Below the pieces are notes generated by a model. That model was not told where the DNA came from, ran no database searches, and was given only the letters and a program-made list of their open reading frames with translations. A DNA stretch of 64,000 nt, from the NCBI GenBank assembly GCA_021372355.1, contig JAJFUQ010000005.1, positions 1 to 64,000 of the forward strand, read 5' to 3'. Made by a program: the position numbers and the translations under genes. This stretch comes from Nocardiaceae bacterium (GTDB lineage Bacteria > Actinomycetota > Actinomycetes > Mycobacteriales > Mycobacteriaceae). Numbering within the stretch: position 1 is the stretch's first letter; every line of letters starts with the position of its first letter. This document shows positions 25,203 to 36,728 of this stretch, piece after piece.

Positions 25203-26378
25203 TCAGGCAGCAGCCTTGAGCTGCTTGCGCACCTGGCGGACCGGGAACTTGACGATCTCGGCGACACCAGCAGCCGGCGACTTCGCCCAGAAGCTGTCCG
25301 GAAGGGCGAGCTTGAACAGCTTCTTGTAGACGCTGAGCAGCTGCTTGTACATCGGAGCCTCGTGGTAGGCGATGCCGTACTTCTCGCACAGCGCGCGGAC
25401 CTCGACCGAAATCTCCTTGTAGCGGTACGCGGGCATGTCCGGGAAGAGGTGGTGCTCGATCTGGTAGCTCAGGTTGCCCGAGAGAACGTCGACCCAGTGG
25501 CTACCGGTGAAGTTGGCCGAGCCCAGGATCTGGCGGTAGTACCAGCCGCCATGGCTCTCGTCTTCGGTCTCTTCGATCGAGAAGGTCTGAACCTCTTCGG
25601 GGAAGTGTCCACACCAGATGACCGAGGAGGCCCACAGGTTACGCACCAGGTTGGCGACCGCGTTACCGGCGAAGGTGAACGGCGCGCCCGGTCCCGACAG
25701 CAGCGGGAAGATCACGTAGTCCTTGAGTGCCTGCTTGCCGGCCTTGTCGCGGAACCGACCGAAGGCTTCCTTGGCCTCAGCCCAGGACTTCTCGCCCCGC
25801 ATGATCTTCTCGGACTCGAGTTCCTGGATCGCGGTGCCCCACTGGAAGAAGGTCTGGAGCAGGAGGTTGTAGACCGGGTTGAACAGCCAGACCGGGTGCC
25901 ACGGAGTCTCCTCCGTCATGCGGAGCACGCCGTAGCCGGTGGCGTCATGGTCCTTACCAACGATATTGGTGAAGGTGTGGTGGATGTAGTTGTGGGTGTA
26001 CAGCCAGCTGTCCGCGGCGATCGTGTTGTCCCACTCGAAGTTCTTCGCCGTGTACGCCGGGTCGTTCATCCAGTCGTACTGACCGTGCATGATGTTGTGC
26101 CCGATCTCCATGTTGTCGATGATCTTCGACAGCGACAGAGCAGTGACACCACCGAGCCACGCCGGCGGGAACCAGCCCGCCCACAGCAGCGCACGGCCGG
26201 CGATTTCGAGCTTCTTCTGCATCCCGACGATGCCGCGGATGTATTCGGCATCCTTCTCGCCGAGGTCGGCGACGATCCGGGCGCGCAGGGCGTCCATTTC
26301 CTTGCCGAATTCCTCGATCTGCTCGGGACTGAGCTTCTTCAGGTCGTTGGGCTTGGCTGCGGGTGCGTAGGTAGTCAT
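25203..26378 (-). CDS. desA3: Membrane acyl-CoA/fatty acid desaturase, DesA3-like
   Basis: 391 residues from ATG 26378, preceded by AGGAGG. The three His boxes of membrane di-iron desaturases are present: HNIMH (94-98), HNYIHH (129-134) and QIEHH (306-310). Hydrophobic segments lie near 65-85 and 220-255. The family introduces a delta-9 double bond into stearoyl-CoA using O2 and electrons from a partner reductase; M. tuberculosis Rv3229c/Rv3230c is the model pair. Here the reductase gene is immediately upstream on the same strand (37 bases), so the two are an operon. A FabR-like operator in front of the reductase gene should control both. Confidence 0.92.
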   Translation of the reverse strand: MTTYAPAAKPNDLKKLSPEQIEEFGKEMDALRARIVADLGEKDAEYIRGIVGMQKKLEIAGRALLWAGWFPPAWLGGVTALSLSKIIDNMEIGHNIMHGQYDWMNDPAYTAKNFEWDNTIAADSWLYTHNYIHHTFTNIVGKDHDATGYGVLRMTEETPWHPVWLFNPVYNLLLQTFFQWGTAIQELESEKIMRGEKSWAEAKEAFGRFRDKAGKQALKDYVIFPLLSGPGAPFTFAGNAVANLVRNLWASSVIWCGHFPEEVQTFSIEETEDESHGGWYYRQILGSANFTGSHWVDVLSGNLSYQIEHHLFPDMPAYRYKEISVEVRALCEKYGIAYHEAPMYKQLLSVYKKLFKLALPDSFWAKSPAAGVAEIVKFPVRQVRKQLKAAA

Positions 26379-26415
26379 TTTGGGGCCTCCTAAAAGGGCT
26401 GTGGTAGTGGTCTTT

Positions 26416-27534
26416 TTAGAGTTCGTTGATGGACACGTCGCCGACGGGGCGGCTGATGCAGAGCTTGACGTTGACGTCGGTGCCGCTCTCGAGTTCGCCG
26501 GTGAGAACGTTCTGAGTCGTTCCGCAGTCCTTCTTCTTGACGCACGAGAAGCAGATTCCGATGCGGCAGCCGTAGTCGGGGTTGAGGCCGGCTGCTTCGG
26601 CCTGCTCGAGGATCGTCTGGCCGTTGTTCTCGACCGTCGTGCCGCTGGCGGTGAAGGTGAGCTGACCTTCGGCGTCGTCGGTGCTGACGGTGCGGGTCGG
26701 GGCGGCGAACTGCTCGAGGTGGAGCTTGTCCGACAGGCCCTCGGCTTCGAAGACTTCGCGCACCGCGTTCATGAGCGGCATCGGACCGCACAGGAACGTC
26801 TCGGCCTCGGCGTAGTGCTTGTCCGCGGCGACCAGGTGCTCCTTGCTGAAGTAGCCCTGAAGGTCACCGTTGTCGGCATCGGTGTACGCACGGATGATCC
26901 GGACGCCCTCGTACTTGCGCTCGATCTCCTCGATCTCCTTGCGGTAGATCACGTCGTTCTCGGTGAACGAGTAGTGCAGGAAGGTGACCTTGCCGATGTA
27001 TGCGCGCTCGGTGAGCGTGCGCAGCATCGACATGACCGGCGTGATGCCCGAGCCACCGCTGATCAGCAGGATGCTGCGCGGGTGCGGCAGCGGGATGAAG
27101 AACTCACCCTGCGCAGCCGAGATCTGGACGATCATGCCCGGCTTGGCGTTCGCCAACAGCCACGGCGAGACGAGCCCGTTCGGGTCGACCTTGATGGTCA
27201 GCTCGATCTTGCCGTCACGGCGGAACTGCGAGTTCGCCGGCGAGTAGCAGCGGGTGCGGCGGATGCCGTCGATCTCCACCGAAAGCTTGACGAACTGGCC
27301 GGCCTTGAAGCCCTGCCAGTTGGTGTTCGGGCGGATGGTCAAGGTGACGCTGTCGGAAGTCTTGCGCTCGACGTCAGTAACCTCGGCGCGGATCTCGTCC
27401 TGCGACCACAGCGGGTCGATCATCTCGATGTAGCGGTCGACACCGTGCGGGGTGAAGGCTGCCTCAACGAGGGACGAGCTCAGTACGCGACGGGCAAGCC
27501 TCGATGAAGTCAAGGCCTGAGTATTGAGAGACAT
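26416..27534 (-). CDS. Ferredoxin-type oxidoreductase, electron donor for the desaturase (Rv3230c-like)
   Basis: 372 residues from ATG 27534 with GGAG seven bases upstream; ATG 27546 and 27558 lie in frame and cannot be excluded. The FAD domain has RCYSPAN (95-101), the NAD(P)H domain GGSGITP (160-166) and CGPMP (249-253), and the C-terminal plant-type 2Fe-2S domain has Cys323, Cys328, Cys331 and Cys359 (CRIGICFSC). It passes electrons from NAD(P)H through FAD and the cluster to the desaturase. It is first in the operon, so the 27551-27567 palindrome lies just before the start and inside the likely promoter. Confidence 0.92.
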   Translation of the reverse strand: MSLNTQALTSSRLARRVLSSSLVEAAFTPHGVDRYIEMIDPLWSQDEIRAEVTDVERKTSDSVTLTIRPNTNWQGFKAGQFVKLSVEIDGIRRTRCYSPANSQFRRDGKIELTIKVDPNGLVSPWLLANAKPGMIVQISAAQGEFFIPLPHPRSILLISGGSGITPVMSMLRTLTERAYIGKVTFLHYSFTENDVIYRKEIEEIERKYEGVRIIRAYTDADNGDLQGYFSKEHLVAADKHYAEAETFLCGPMPLMNAVREVFEAEGLSDKLHLEQFAAPTRTVSTDDAEGQLTFTASGTTVENNGQTILEQAEAAGLNPDYGCRIGICFSCVKKKDCGTTQNVLTGELESGTDVNVKLCISRPVGDVSINEL

Positions 27535-27550
27535 GCTTGGCTCCATTTCA

Positions 27551-27567
27551 GTGAACATCTGTACACA
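27551..27567. promoter_or_regulatory. FabR/DesT-like operator in front of the desaturase operon
   Basis: The plus strand reads GTGAACATCTGTACACA; the other strand reads TGTGTACAGATGTTCAC. It matches the site at 27787-27803 in the core GTGAACAnnTGTAC. It lies 17 bases upstream of the reductase ATG, so bound repressor would block the promoter or the first transcribed bases. Confidence 0.65.
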
Positions 27568-27786
27568 AATGAAGGTACGGGCATCAGGCCTCTGACCACA
27601 AGCTTTTCGAACGTGACGCCGAATACAGTGTGCAGAACGCGCAGGTAACAGTGATTCTATGTTGCATTTTTGGTGGACACTCTCATGCGACTCTCAGGCG
27701 GGGTACCGCCCACCACCGCTGCCTAGCGCGCACACCTGCAAGCAGAGGCGTTCGTCGTGTCCATCACGACAGCCGGTTTCAAAAGG

Positions 27787-27803
27787 GTGAACAGTTGTAC
27801 GCT
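27787..27803. promoter_or_regulatory. FabR/DesT-like operator in front of the repressor gene
   Basis: The minus strand reads AGCGTACAACTGTTCAC, very close to the palindrome recalled for E. coli FabR and Pseudomonas DesT. It ends eight bases before the GTG start of the repressor gene, implying autoregulation and a very short leader. Confidence 0.65.
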
Positions 27804-27811
27804 GATTCACC

Positions 27812-28429
27812 GTGACCCGTCCGTCTTCGCGCGCCGAGCAGAAGGAGCGCACCCGGCAGGAAATCCTCGACCGGGCGCTCGAGCTCGCCGAAGACCGCAC
27901 CTTCGCAAGCCTGTCGCTGCGCGAAATCGCACGCGCGGCGAATCTGGTGCCGACGGCGCTCTACCGGCACTTCCCGTCACTCGAACAGATCGGCCTGAAC
28001 CTCGTCGACGACGGTGTTCGCGCCCTGCGTCCGATGCTCCGCGAAGCCCGACGAACCGAGGGCAGTATCGACAAGTCGGTCGATGTCCTCTTCACGCACG
28101 TGCGGGAAAACCGCAGGTTGTTCCGGTTCCTGCACCGTGAACGCTTCAGCGGAACCGGGCAGGTCCAGCGGTCGATCGAGATGGAAATGCGGCTCATTGC
28201 CAGCGAGCTCACGATCGATCTTTCCCGGAACAAGCACCTTCAGGACTGGCGATCCGAGGATCTCGACATGGCGGCGAACCTCATCGTCACCGCCGTCCTG
28301 GACGCGATCATGTCGTATATCAATGCCGAGCCGCTCGGGCAGCGTGCGGAGGACGACGTCGTCAACCGCATCAAACGGCAACTGCGCCTGATCCTCGCCG
28401 GCATGGCCGCTTGGCGTCCTACGCCCTGA
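27812..28429 (+). CDS. TetR-family repressor, FabR/DesT-like
   Basis: 205 residues from GTG 27812. The N-terminal HTH region (EQKERTRQEILDRALELAED, then FASLSLREIARAANLVPTAL and YRHFPSLEQIGLNLVDDGVR) is strikingly like E. coli FabR, which represses fab genes when unsaturated acyl-ACP/CoA is plentiful. The C-terminal half is helical, as expected for acyl ligand binding. The gene is divergent from the reductase-desaturase operon and a matching palindrome lies before both. The inferred role is to sense the saturated/unsaturated acyl pool and set desaturase expression. The specific ligand is not visible in the sequence. Confidence 0.85.
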   Translation: MTRPSSRAEQKERTRQEILDRALELAEDRTFASLSLREIARAANLVPTALYRHFPSLEQIGLNLVDDGVRALRPMLREARRTEGSIDKSVDVLFTHVRENRRLFRFLHRERFSGTGQVQRSIEMEMRLIASELTIDLSRNKHLQDWRSEDLDMAANLIVTAVLDAIMSYINAEPLGQRAEDDVVNRIKRQLRLILAGMAAWRPTP

Positions 28430-28484
28430 GACATGCGCGCACCGTCCGGCGCTCCGCTCCTCGCTCCGGTACTCGCTGCGATGC

Positions 28485-29822
28485 TCACACCGTCCTGCTT
28501 GCGCGGACTTCCGAAGGCTCCCGGACGAACCACATCGCCGCCGCACCGCCGGCGAGCACGATCATGAGCCCGACGATTCCCGCACGATCTGCCGCGAACA
28601 AGTACACGAACAGTCCGAACAGCGCCGGCGACAGGAACGACACGGCACGGCCGGTCATCGTATAGAGCCCGAACAGCTGTCCCTCGCGGCCGGGCGGGGC
28701 AAGCTTCGCCAGGTACGTGCGGGCAGAGGCCTGCGCCGGACCGACGAACGTGCACATCATCAGACCGAAGATCCAGAACATCAGGTGCCCGGACACCAGG
28801 ATGAGCACGAAGCCGATCGCGACAAGCCCGGCGAGAGACGTGAGAATGACGGCCTTCGGTCCGTACTTGTCATCGAACCGGCCCGCGATGATCGATCCCA
28901 GCGCTGCGACGACGTTGGCTGCGATTCCGAAGAGCAGGACATCGCCTGCGCTCAAGCCGTAGACCGTCGCCGCGAGAACCCCACCGAAGGTGAAGATTCC
29001 GGCGAGACCATCTCGGAACAGCGCACTGGCGATCAGGTAGTAGACGGTTCGGCGATCCACGGCCCACAACTCGCGAACGTCCCGCCACAGGACCTTGTAC
29101 GACTCGATGTAGCCGGCATCGGCCGCACCCGGATCAGCGTTCTTCGGGATCGTCGGCTCGGGCACGGCGAAGAACACCGGCATCACGAACACCGCCATCC
29201 AGACCGCCACGACCAGTGCAACGGTGCGAATGTTGAGGCCGTCCGTCGTCTCGATCGCGAAGAAGCCGCGTTCAGTCCCCTCTCCGGCAATGAATCCGAA
29301 GTAGCAGAAGACCAGCAGGAAGATGCTGCCGAAGTAGCCCATCGCCCAGCCGAACCCGGAAAGCCTGCCGATGTTCGACGGCGTCGACAATTGGGTCAGC
29401 ATCGCGTTGTACGGAACGGTGGCGAGTTCTGCCGTGATCGAGGCAATAGCCAACAGCGCGAGCCCGAGCCACAGGTACTGATACGAGTCTTCGACGAAGA
29501 ACATCGCTGCGACCGACATCACCGTGAGCGCAGTGAGAATCGCGAGCGATTGCTTGCGTCGACCGGCGGCGTCGAATCGCTGGCCACTGACCGGCGCGAG
29601 CAGCATGATGACCAGTCCGGCGATCCCGATCGACCAACTGAGCCACGACGTCGCGCGAATCGACCCTGGCAGGTCGTCACCGACCGTCCCGGTGAGATAC
29701 ACGGAGAAGACGAAGGTCAGGATCACCGAGTTGAATCCGGATGTCCCCCAATCCCATAGCCCCCAGGCCAAAACCTGACGCGGCGTCGCGGGACGTTCGG
29801 TTTCGGCGATGGCGGTGCTCAC
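28485..29822 (-). CDS. MFS transporter of the UMF1 / Atg22-like family
   Basis: About 445 residues from GTG 29822 (VSTAIAETERP). Around 12 membrane helices. The N-terminal WGLWDWGTSGFNSVILTFVF and the central ATVPYNAMLTQLS are typical of the UMF1/Atg22 branch of the major facilitator superfamily. The loop between the two halves is hydrophilic (VPEPTIPKNADPGAADAG). The substrate is unknown; yeast Atg22 exports amino acids from vacuoles. It converges on the FabR-like gene with 55 bases between. Confidence 0.85.
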   Translation of the reverse strand: MSTAIAETERPATPRQVLAWGLWDWGTSGFNSVILTFVFSVYLTGTVGDDLPGSIRATSWLSWSIGIAGLVIMLLAPVSGQRFDAAGRRKQSLAILTALTVMSVAAMFFVEDSYQYLWLGLALLAIASITAELATVPYNAMLTQLSTPSNIGRLSGFGWAMGYFGSIFLLVFCYFGFIAGEGTERGFFAIETTDGLNIRTVALVVAVWMAVFVMPVFFAVPEPTIPKNADPGAADAGYIESYKVLWRDVRELWAVDRRTVYYLIASALFRDGLAGIFTFGGVLAATVYGLSAGDVLLFGIAANVVAALGSIIAGRFDDKYGPKAVILTSLAGLVAIGFVLILVSGHLMFWIFGLMMCTFVGPAQASARTYLAKLAPPGREGQLFGLYTMTGRAVSFLSPALFGLFVYLFAADRAGIVGLMIVLAGGAAAMWFVREPSEVRASRTV

Positions 29823-29981
29823 GCGTCGCAGCGTAATCGTCGCCCGAGCCGATCGCACACCAACACGACATGGTTGCGGCGGCCTCACAGTTCGATAACA
29901 TCCGCCCCTTTAATTAACAACTTCATCACCAATCGCTACCGTCACAGTACCGATACAAAACGACAACAGGAGTGACCGGCG

Positions 29982-31649
29982 ATGATCAGCCACCGACTGA
30001 CGGCAACCGCAGCAGCGGGACTGATCGCGTCGGGATCCTTTGTCTTTTTCACGGCGGGAACGAGTTCGGCAGCCCTGGCAGCGAACTGCAGCCAGAAGGA
30101 CTCCGAGGTCCAGTGCGTGTTCCGTTTCACCGGCGGTGAGCAGACGTTCGTCGTGCCGGCCGGAATCACCGAGGTCGGACTTCTCGCGGTCGGCGCCTCC
30201 GGCGGTGGCGCGGCCGGCGGAACGGGCGCCGGCACTCCCGGCGCGGGCGGTTTCGGAAACGCCACCGTCCAGCCTGGCCAAACCCTCTACGTCGAGGTCG
30301 GCGGACGCGGCGGAAACGGTAACGGCAAAGCCGGTGGATCCGGCGGTTACAACGGCGGTGGCGTCGGCGGTTCCGCGACCAGCGACAGCGGCAAGGGCGC
30401 CGGCGGCGGAGGCGGTGCTTCTGATGTTCGCACCAGCACTCGCAGTAAGGCCGGCACGCTCGACACTCGTCTCGTCATCGCTCCCGGCGGTGGCGGCGAT
30501 GGCGCGGGCTCCGGCGCGAACGGAGCCAACGGCAACCTCAGCGGCGGTGGTGCCGGCGGTGGCAACGGCGCCACGGCCGGTACCACCGGTTCCGGCGGTG
30601 CGGGCGGATCCTGCTCGAACGCCGGTGGCGGCGGCGGTGGTGGTGGCCAGTTCGGCGGCGGCGGTGGCGCCTGTGGCGGCAACGGCGGAAATGGCACCGC
30701 GTACCTCAACGCCAGCACGATGGCGGACGGCCAGGGCGCGATCGTCATCACCTACGAGACGTCGAGCGCTGCACCCGCACCGGCACCTGCTCCGAACACC
30801 CCGCCGACGGTCGAAGACGACGACTACGACGTCACCATCGGCCAGACGCTCAAGGTCGACGCCCCCGGCGTGCTCGAGAACGACACCGATGGTGAGAAGA
30901 ACCCGCTGACGGCCAAGCTCGGCGCCACGGTGCCGAAGTTCGGCAGCCTCACCCTGAACTCCGACGGATCGTTCACGTACACGCCATTGCCGGACACCAA
31001 GGCCGAAGAGGACTCGTTCACCTACACGGCGAGCGACGGCACCAACACGTCGGAGCCAGCGACCGTCAAGATCGCCCTCGAGCCCACGACCACCCCGACG
31101 ACCCCGCCTCCGCCGCCACCGACGGACACGACGCCAGCCGCAGCGCCGACCATCGTGATCACCGCAGCGTCGCAATGCTCGTCGGACACGGGAGCCACCT
31201 TCGCGCTCTTGTTAGGTGACGTGGACACGCCGATCGATGACCTGACCGTCACGGCAACCTCAGACAATAAGACTTCGTTGCCCTGGTGGTCGCTCAAGGT
31301 CAAAGGATCAGGCACCAACCGCACTCTGTCGATCTCGACGGCGAAGTCCGGAATCTCGATAGTGACGGTGACAGTTTCAGACGGCACCCAAAGCATCAAC
31401 AAGACGATCACCGTCGTTCGAGGGACGCGGGGAAACGACCGGATCACCGGCACCGATGGCCCCGACCTGCTGATCGGCGACCGCGGTAACGACACCCTGA
31501 TCGGCGACAGAGGTTCCGACATCCTGTGCGGCGGGCCCGGAAGCGACACACTCACGGGAGGAGACGGTGCCGATGTCCTCGATGGCGGCCCCAGCACTGA
31601 CGTCGCGGAAGACGTGACCAATGACGACCGGGCGGTCTCAATTCCATAA
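29982..31649 (+). CDS. Secreted glycine-rich protein with cadherin-like and RTX repeats
   Basis: 555 residues from ATG 29982 (AGGAG upstream). The order is: signal peptide (about 1-34, ending ALAA-N); a Cys-containing segment; a Gly-rich region (about 65-255, e.g. GGRGGNGNGKAGGSGGYNGG); a cadherin/VCBS-like domain (VLENDTDGEKNPLTAK to FTYTASDGTNTSEP, about 275-365); a Pro/Thr linker; a second beta domain; and five C-terminal RTX nonapeptides (GNDRITGTD, GPDLLIGDR, GNDTLIGDR, GSDILCGGP, GSDTLTGGD). RTX repeats bind calcium and fold outside the cell, usually on type I-secreted proteins of Gram-negatives. Here a Sec-type signal is present. It may be an adhesin or matrix protein. Confidence 0.8.
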   Translation: MISHRLTATAAAGLIASGSFVFFTAGTSSAALAANCSQKDSEVQCVFRFTGGEQTFVVPAGITEVGLLAVGASGGGAAGGTGAGTPGAGGFGNATVQPGQTLYVEVGGRGGNGNGKAGGSGGYNGGGVGGSATSDSGKGAGGGGGASDVRTSTRSKAGTLDTRLVIAPGGGGDGAGSGANGANGNLSGGGAGGGNGATAGTTGSGGAGGSCSNAGGGGGGGGQFGGGGGACGGNGGNGTAYLNASTMADGQGAIVITYETSSAAPAPAPAPNTPPTVEDDDYDVTIGQTLKVDAPGVLENDTDGEKNPLTAKLGATVPKFGSLTLNSDGSFTYTPLPDTKAEEDSFTYTASDGTNTSEPATVKIALEPTTTPTTPPPPPPTDTTPAAAPTIVITAASQCSSDTGATFALLLGDVDTPIDDLTVTATSDNKTSLPWWSLKVKGSGTNRTLSISTAKSGISIVTVTVSDGTQSINKTITVVRGTRGNDRITGTDGPDLLIGDRGNDTLIGDRGSDILCGGPGSDTLTGGDGADVLDGGPSTDVAEDVTNDDRAVSIP

Positions 31650-31707
31650 GACCAATCCGCGATGGACCGGTCCGTGGCGATTACGCGGCGGACCGGGCAT
31701 CGTGGTT

Positions 31708-31740
31708 ATGCACACAGTTGCATAGGCACAAAGTTGCATA
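31708..31740. promoter_or_regulatory. Probable PadR operator
   Basis: ATGCA (31708-31712) and TGCAT (31719-31723) form an inverted repeat, and CACAGTTGCATA (31713-31724) is repeated as CACAAAGTTGCATA (31727-31740). The cluster ends 13 bases before the GTG of the PadR gene, which fits autoregulation. Confidence 0.5.
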
Positions 31741-31753
31741 TACGCTTCTCGCC

Positions 31754-34359
<2,606 letters not shown>

Positions 34360-34360
34360 C

Positions 34361-34444
34361 GAACGAAACGGGGATCTGTCGGCGTTTGCATCGATATATA
34401 TCGATATATATCGATGAAGCGCCTGACAGATCCCCGATTCGTTT
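34361..34444. terminator. Long bidirectional hairpin with a palindromic AT-rich tip
   Basis: Arms 34361-34384 and 34420-34444 are nearly complementary (GGGGATCTGTC/GACAGATCCCC core). The tip, 34389-34416, is itself a perfect 28-base palindrome made of CATCGATATATATCGATA repeats. It separates the convergent fadH and nitrilase-family genes. Confidence 0.7.
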
Positions 34445-34445
34445 C

Positions 34446-35408
34446 TCAAGGCGCGACGTGGCGGCCAACTAGCTTGCGCGCGCGATAACTGACCGCTCCT
34501 TGAATGTTCGAAAGATCCCACGTCGCGCGAATCAACGGGGTCATCTCCGGAATCCAGTAGCGGTCGACGATCTCATCGAGCGGTGTCGGGTCTGAAATCT
34601 CGACGTTGGCCGCGATATGCCCCTCGCCGTCGGCGTACGAGAGCCGTCCGAGGATCGTGCCGTCGCGTTCACAGATCTGCGTCTCCCCGACCATCTCGAC
34701 GCGGCCGGAAAGCCCGGGAAGCATCGGCAGGTAGCCCTCGATCGGTCCGACATGACTTGCGTGTGCGATCGGAACGCCCACCAGGCGCGCTACCTGCCCG
34801 GGGAGCTTTCGGGCGAGCGGAAGGTGCATTTTGTGTTCTTGGCGGCCGATCCAGCCCAGCGGACCGCTCCAGTCCAGGAACGGCACGGTGGGCCAGCACA
34901 TGCCGCCGAGGACGATGTCGACCTTGCCGCGCAAGCGCGCCGACGTGCGGTATCGCGCCCACTCCCAGCCACACACGAGTCCCACCGTGCCGAGTGTCGG
35001 ACTCGACACGATGCCGTTGTCGGTGCCGCCGCGGTAGTAGTGCTGCTCGTACATCGTCGGGATGTCTTTGTCGTGGGTGTTCACGGTGCCGTCCGGCTCG
35101 GCGAGGACGTAGGTGTTGAACACGTCGTTGCCGCGCTGCGCGAGGAATCCACCGCCGATGACAACCCCGAGTTCACGCGCAAGACCGGTGTAGAGCTGGA
35201 ACGGAGCTCCGTCCGAAGGTCGGGCAACCGTACGCATCGCCGGGTGGTGCACGTTTGGAGCGGAGGCCGCTTCCGGGACGATGATGACGTCCGGCTGGTG
35301 TGCGCGGTACGCATCGCGAATGAGGGAATCCAGGCGCGCCAGATTGTTGTCGACATCGGCGAGGGCAAGTGCGGGCTGAACTGCCGCGACCTTGATCGTC
35401 CTGGTCAT
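34446..35408 (-). CDS. Carbon-nitrogen hydrolase (nitrilase superfamily)
   Basis: 320 residues from ATG 35408. The catalytic triad is visible: Glu in IVPEAASAP, Lys in HDKDIPT and Cys in GLVCGWEWAR. The family hydrolyses nitriles, amides or N-carbamoyl compounds; the long C-terminal part and Trp-rich active-site text (GGMCWPTVPFLDW) do not point to a known substrate. The gene is divergent from a TetR regulator with only 53 bases between starts, so that regulator very probably controls it. Confidence 0.88.
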   Translation of the reverse strand: MTRTIKVAAVQPALALADVDNNLARLDSLIRDAYRAHQPDVIIVPEAASAPNVHHPAMRTVARPSDGAPFQLYTGLARELGVVIGGGFLAQRGNDVFNTYVLAEPDGTVNTHDKDIPTMYEQHYYRGGTDNGIVSSPTLGTVGLVCGWEWARYRTSARLRGKVDIVLGGMCWPTVPFLDWSGPLGWIGRQEHKMHLPLARKLPGQVARLVGVPIAHASHVGPIEGYLPMLPGLSGRVEMVGETQICERDGTILGRLSYADGEGHIAANVEISDPTPLDEIVDRYWIPEMTPLIRATWDLSNIQGAVSYRARKLVGRHVAP

Positions 35409-35420
35409 TCACGACTCCTT

Positions 35421-35442
35421 TATCACTGTTATTTCGGTGTTA
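35421..35442. promoter_or_regulatory. Candidate TetR operator in a divergent promoter
   Basis: An imperfect 22-base palindrome with outer TA/TA and inner CAC/GTG matches lies in the middle of the 53-base gap between the nitrilase-family gene and the TetR gene. Confidence 0.4.
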
Positions 35443-35461
35443 AAGGCTACCTTTCGAACTC

Positions 35462-36130
35462 GTGCGACACAATGAACGAGTGGCAGAACGGATGCACGGC
35501 AGCGAGATGCGCGGGCGGTTGCTCGAGAGTGCCGCGCACCTGCTCGCCGAGCAGGGACCGAGCGGCCTGTCGACGCGCAAAGTCGCCGCCGCGGCCGGAA
35601 CGTCGACGATGACCCTGTACTCCCAATTCGGTTCGATGCCTGACCTCGTCCGAGCGGTCGTCGACGAGGGATTCAAGCGTCTTGCCGACGAATTCGCGAA
35701 GGTGCCACAGACCGACGATCCCATTGCCGACCTCGGCGGCGTATTCGCGGCCTATATCGCCTACGCGCGGTCGAACCCCGACCTCTACGTGATCCAGTTC
35801 GGCTCGGCATCCCTGGGTGGGTATCGCGGCTCCGGCGACGACGTCAAACTGACGGGTCGGTACTCGTTCGAATACATCGCGCGTGCCGCCGAGCGGGCTG
35901 TCGAGGCCGGACGACTGCGTGATGAACACCCGATGTGGCTCGCTTCGCAACTCTGGACCGCACTCCACGGATACGTCCAACTCGAACTGTCGGGCTACTA
36001 CGCCCCCTCGGAATCCGGCGTCCGCTATGTGCTGAAGCCGATGATGGCAGCCCTGGTGATCGGGCTCGGCGACGATCCGGAGGCCACCGCGCAATCCTCG
36101 AAATCCTGGTTCGAACTGCCGACGCCCTGA
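35462..36130 (+). CDS. TetR-family regulator (WHG-type C-terminal domain)
   Basis: 222 residues from GTG 35462; GTG 35480 in frame is an alternative. The HTH is GLSTRKVAAAAGTSTMTLYS followed by QFGSMPDLVRAVVDEGF. The ligand domain (about 80-200) has the text of the TetR_C_33/WHG group (ADLGGVFAAYIAYARSNPDL). It is divergent from the nitrilase-family gene, its likely target. Confidence 0.88.
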   Translation: MRHNERVAERMHGSEMRGRLLESAAHLLAEQGPSGLSTRKVAAAAGTSTMTLYSQFGSMPDLVRAVVDEGFKRLADEFAKVPQTDDPIADLGGVFAAYIAYARSNPDLYVIQFGSASLGGYRGSGDDVKLTGRYSFEYIARAAERAVEAGRLRDEHPMWLASQLWTALHGYVQLELSGYYAPSESGVRYVLKPMMAALVIGLGDDPEATAQSSKSWFELPTP

Positions 36131-36229
36131 CGTCGTACGCCGGGGGTGGCCGGAATCCACACCTAGGGCGACTAGTCCCGACCATCGCGCGACCGCACTA
36201 TTGAACTCAATGCTATTGAGGAGTGCGCC

Positions 36230-36652
36230 ATGAACGTTTGGCTCGACATCGTCGGACCGGCACTATTCATGATCGGATGTGCGACTACCGCCATCTGGTG
36301 GTTCCGAATCGAATCGACCCGGAGCCGATTCCAGTGGGTCCGGAATGCCGTCAAGAACCAGCAGATCGCCGACGACATGACGGCCGATCAGTGTGCCTCC
36401 CGCGTGGCGGAATACGTCGAGAAACTGCGCATGGGTCTGATGGCACTCGCGCTCATGGGTGTGGGCACGGCGGTTATCGCCATCTCGGCCATCAACAACA
36501 CCGAACCGGCTTCGATGACCGCCTTCGTGCTGTGCATCGCCGTCGCGGTGCGATTCGACGCCCTCCTCGGAATTCGGCGGGATGCGCTCAACTTCCTGGA
36601 CTTCGTCGAGTCTGTGCAGCAGAGCCAAGGCCGGCGTCTGCGGCTCGTCTGA
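36230..36652 (+). CDS. Small membrane protein, unknown function
   Basis: 140 residues from ATG 36230, preceded by GAGGAG. Three hydrophobic segments are seen, about residues 5-24, 66-88 and 95-112, with a charged middle loop (RIESTRSRFQWVRNAVKNQQ) that probably faces the cytoplasm. No domain is recognised and no operon partner is evident; cmrA follows 76 bases later on the same strand. Confidence 0.7.
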   Translation: MNVWLDIVGPALFMIGCATTAIWWFRIESTRSRFQWVRNAVKNQQIADDMTADQCASRVAEYVEKLRMGLMALALMGVGTAVIAISAINNTEPASMTAFVLCIAVAVRFDALLGIRRDALNFLDFVESVQQSQGRRLRLV

Positions 36653-36728
36653 GCAAACCGCATGGCCGATGACCGACATTCCCGGTGCGATCGTCGGTCC
36701 GCCGCGACCTACGGTTTAGAGTCGCCCC

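Noticed and set aside
34389..34416. AT-rich palindrome as an origin of replication or att site
   Set aside because: No DnaA boxes, no integrase and no second copy in the window; it lies within a terminator hairpin between convergent genes.
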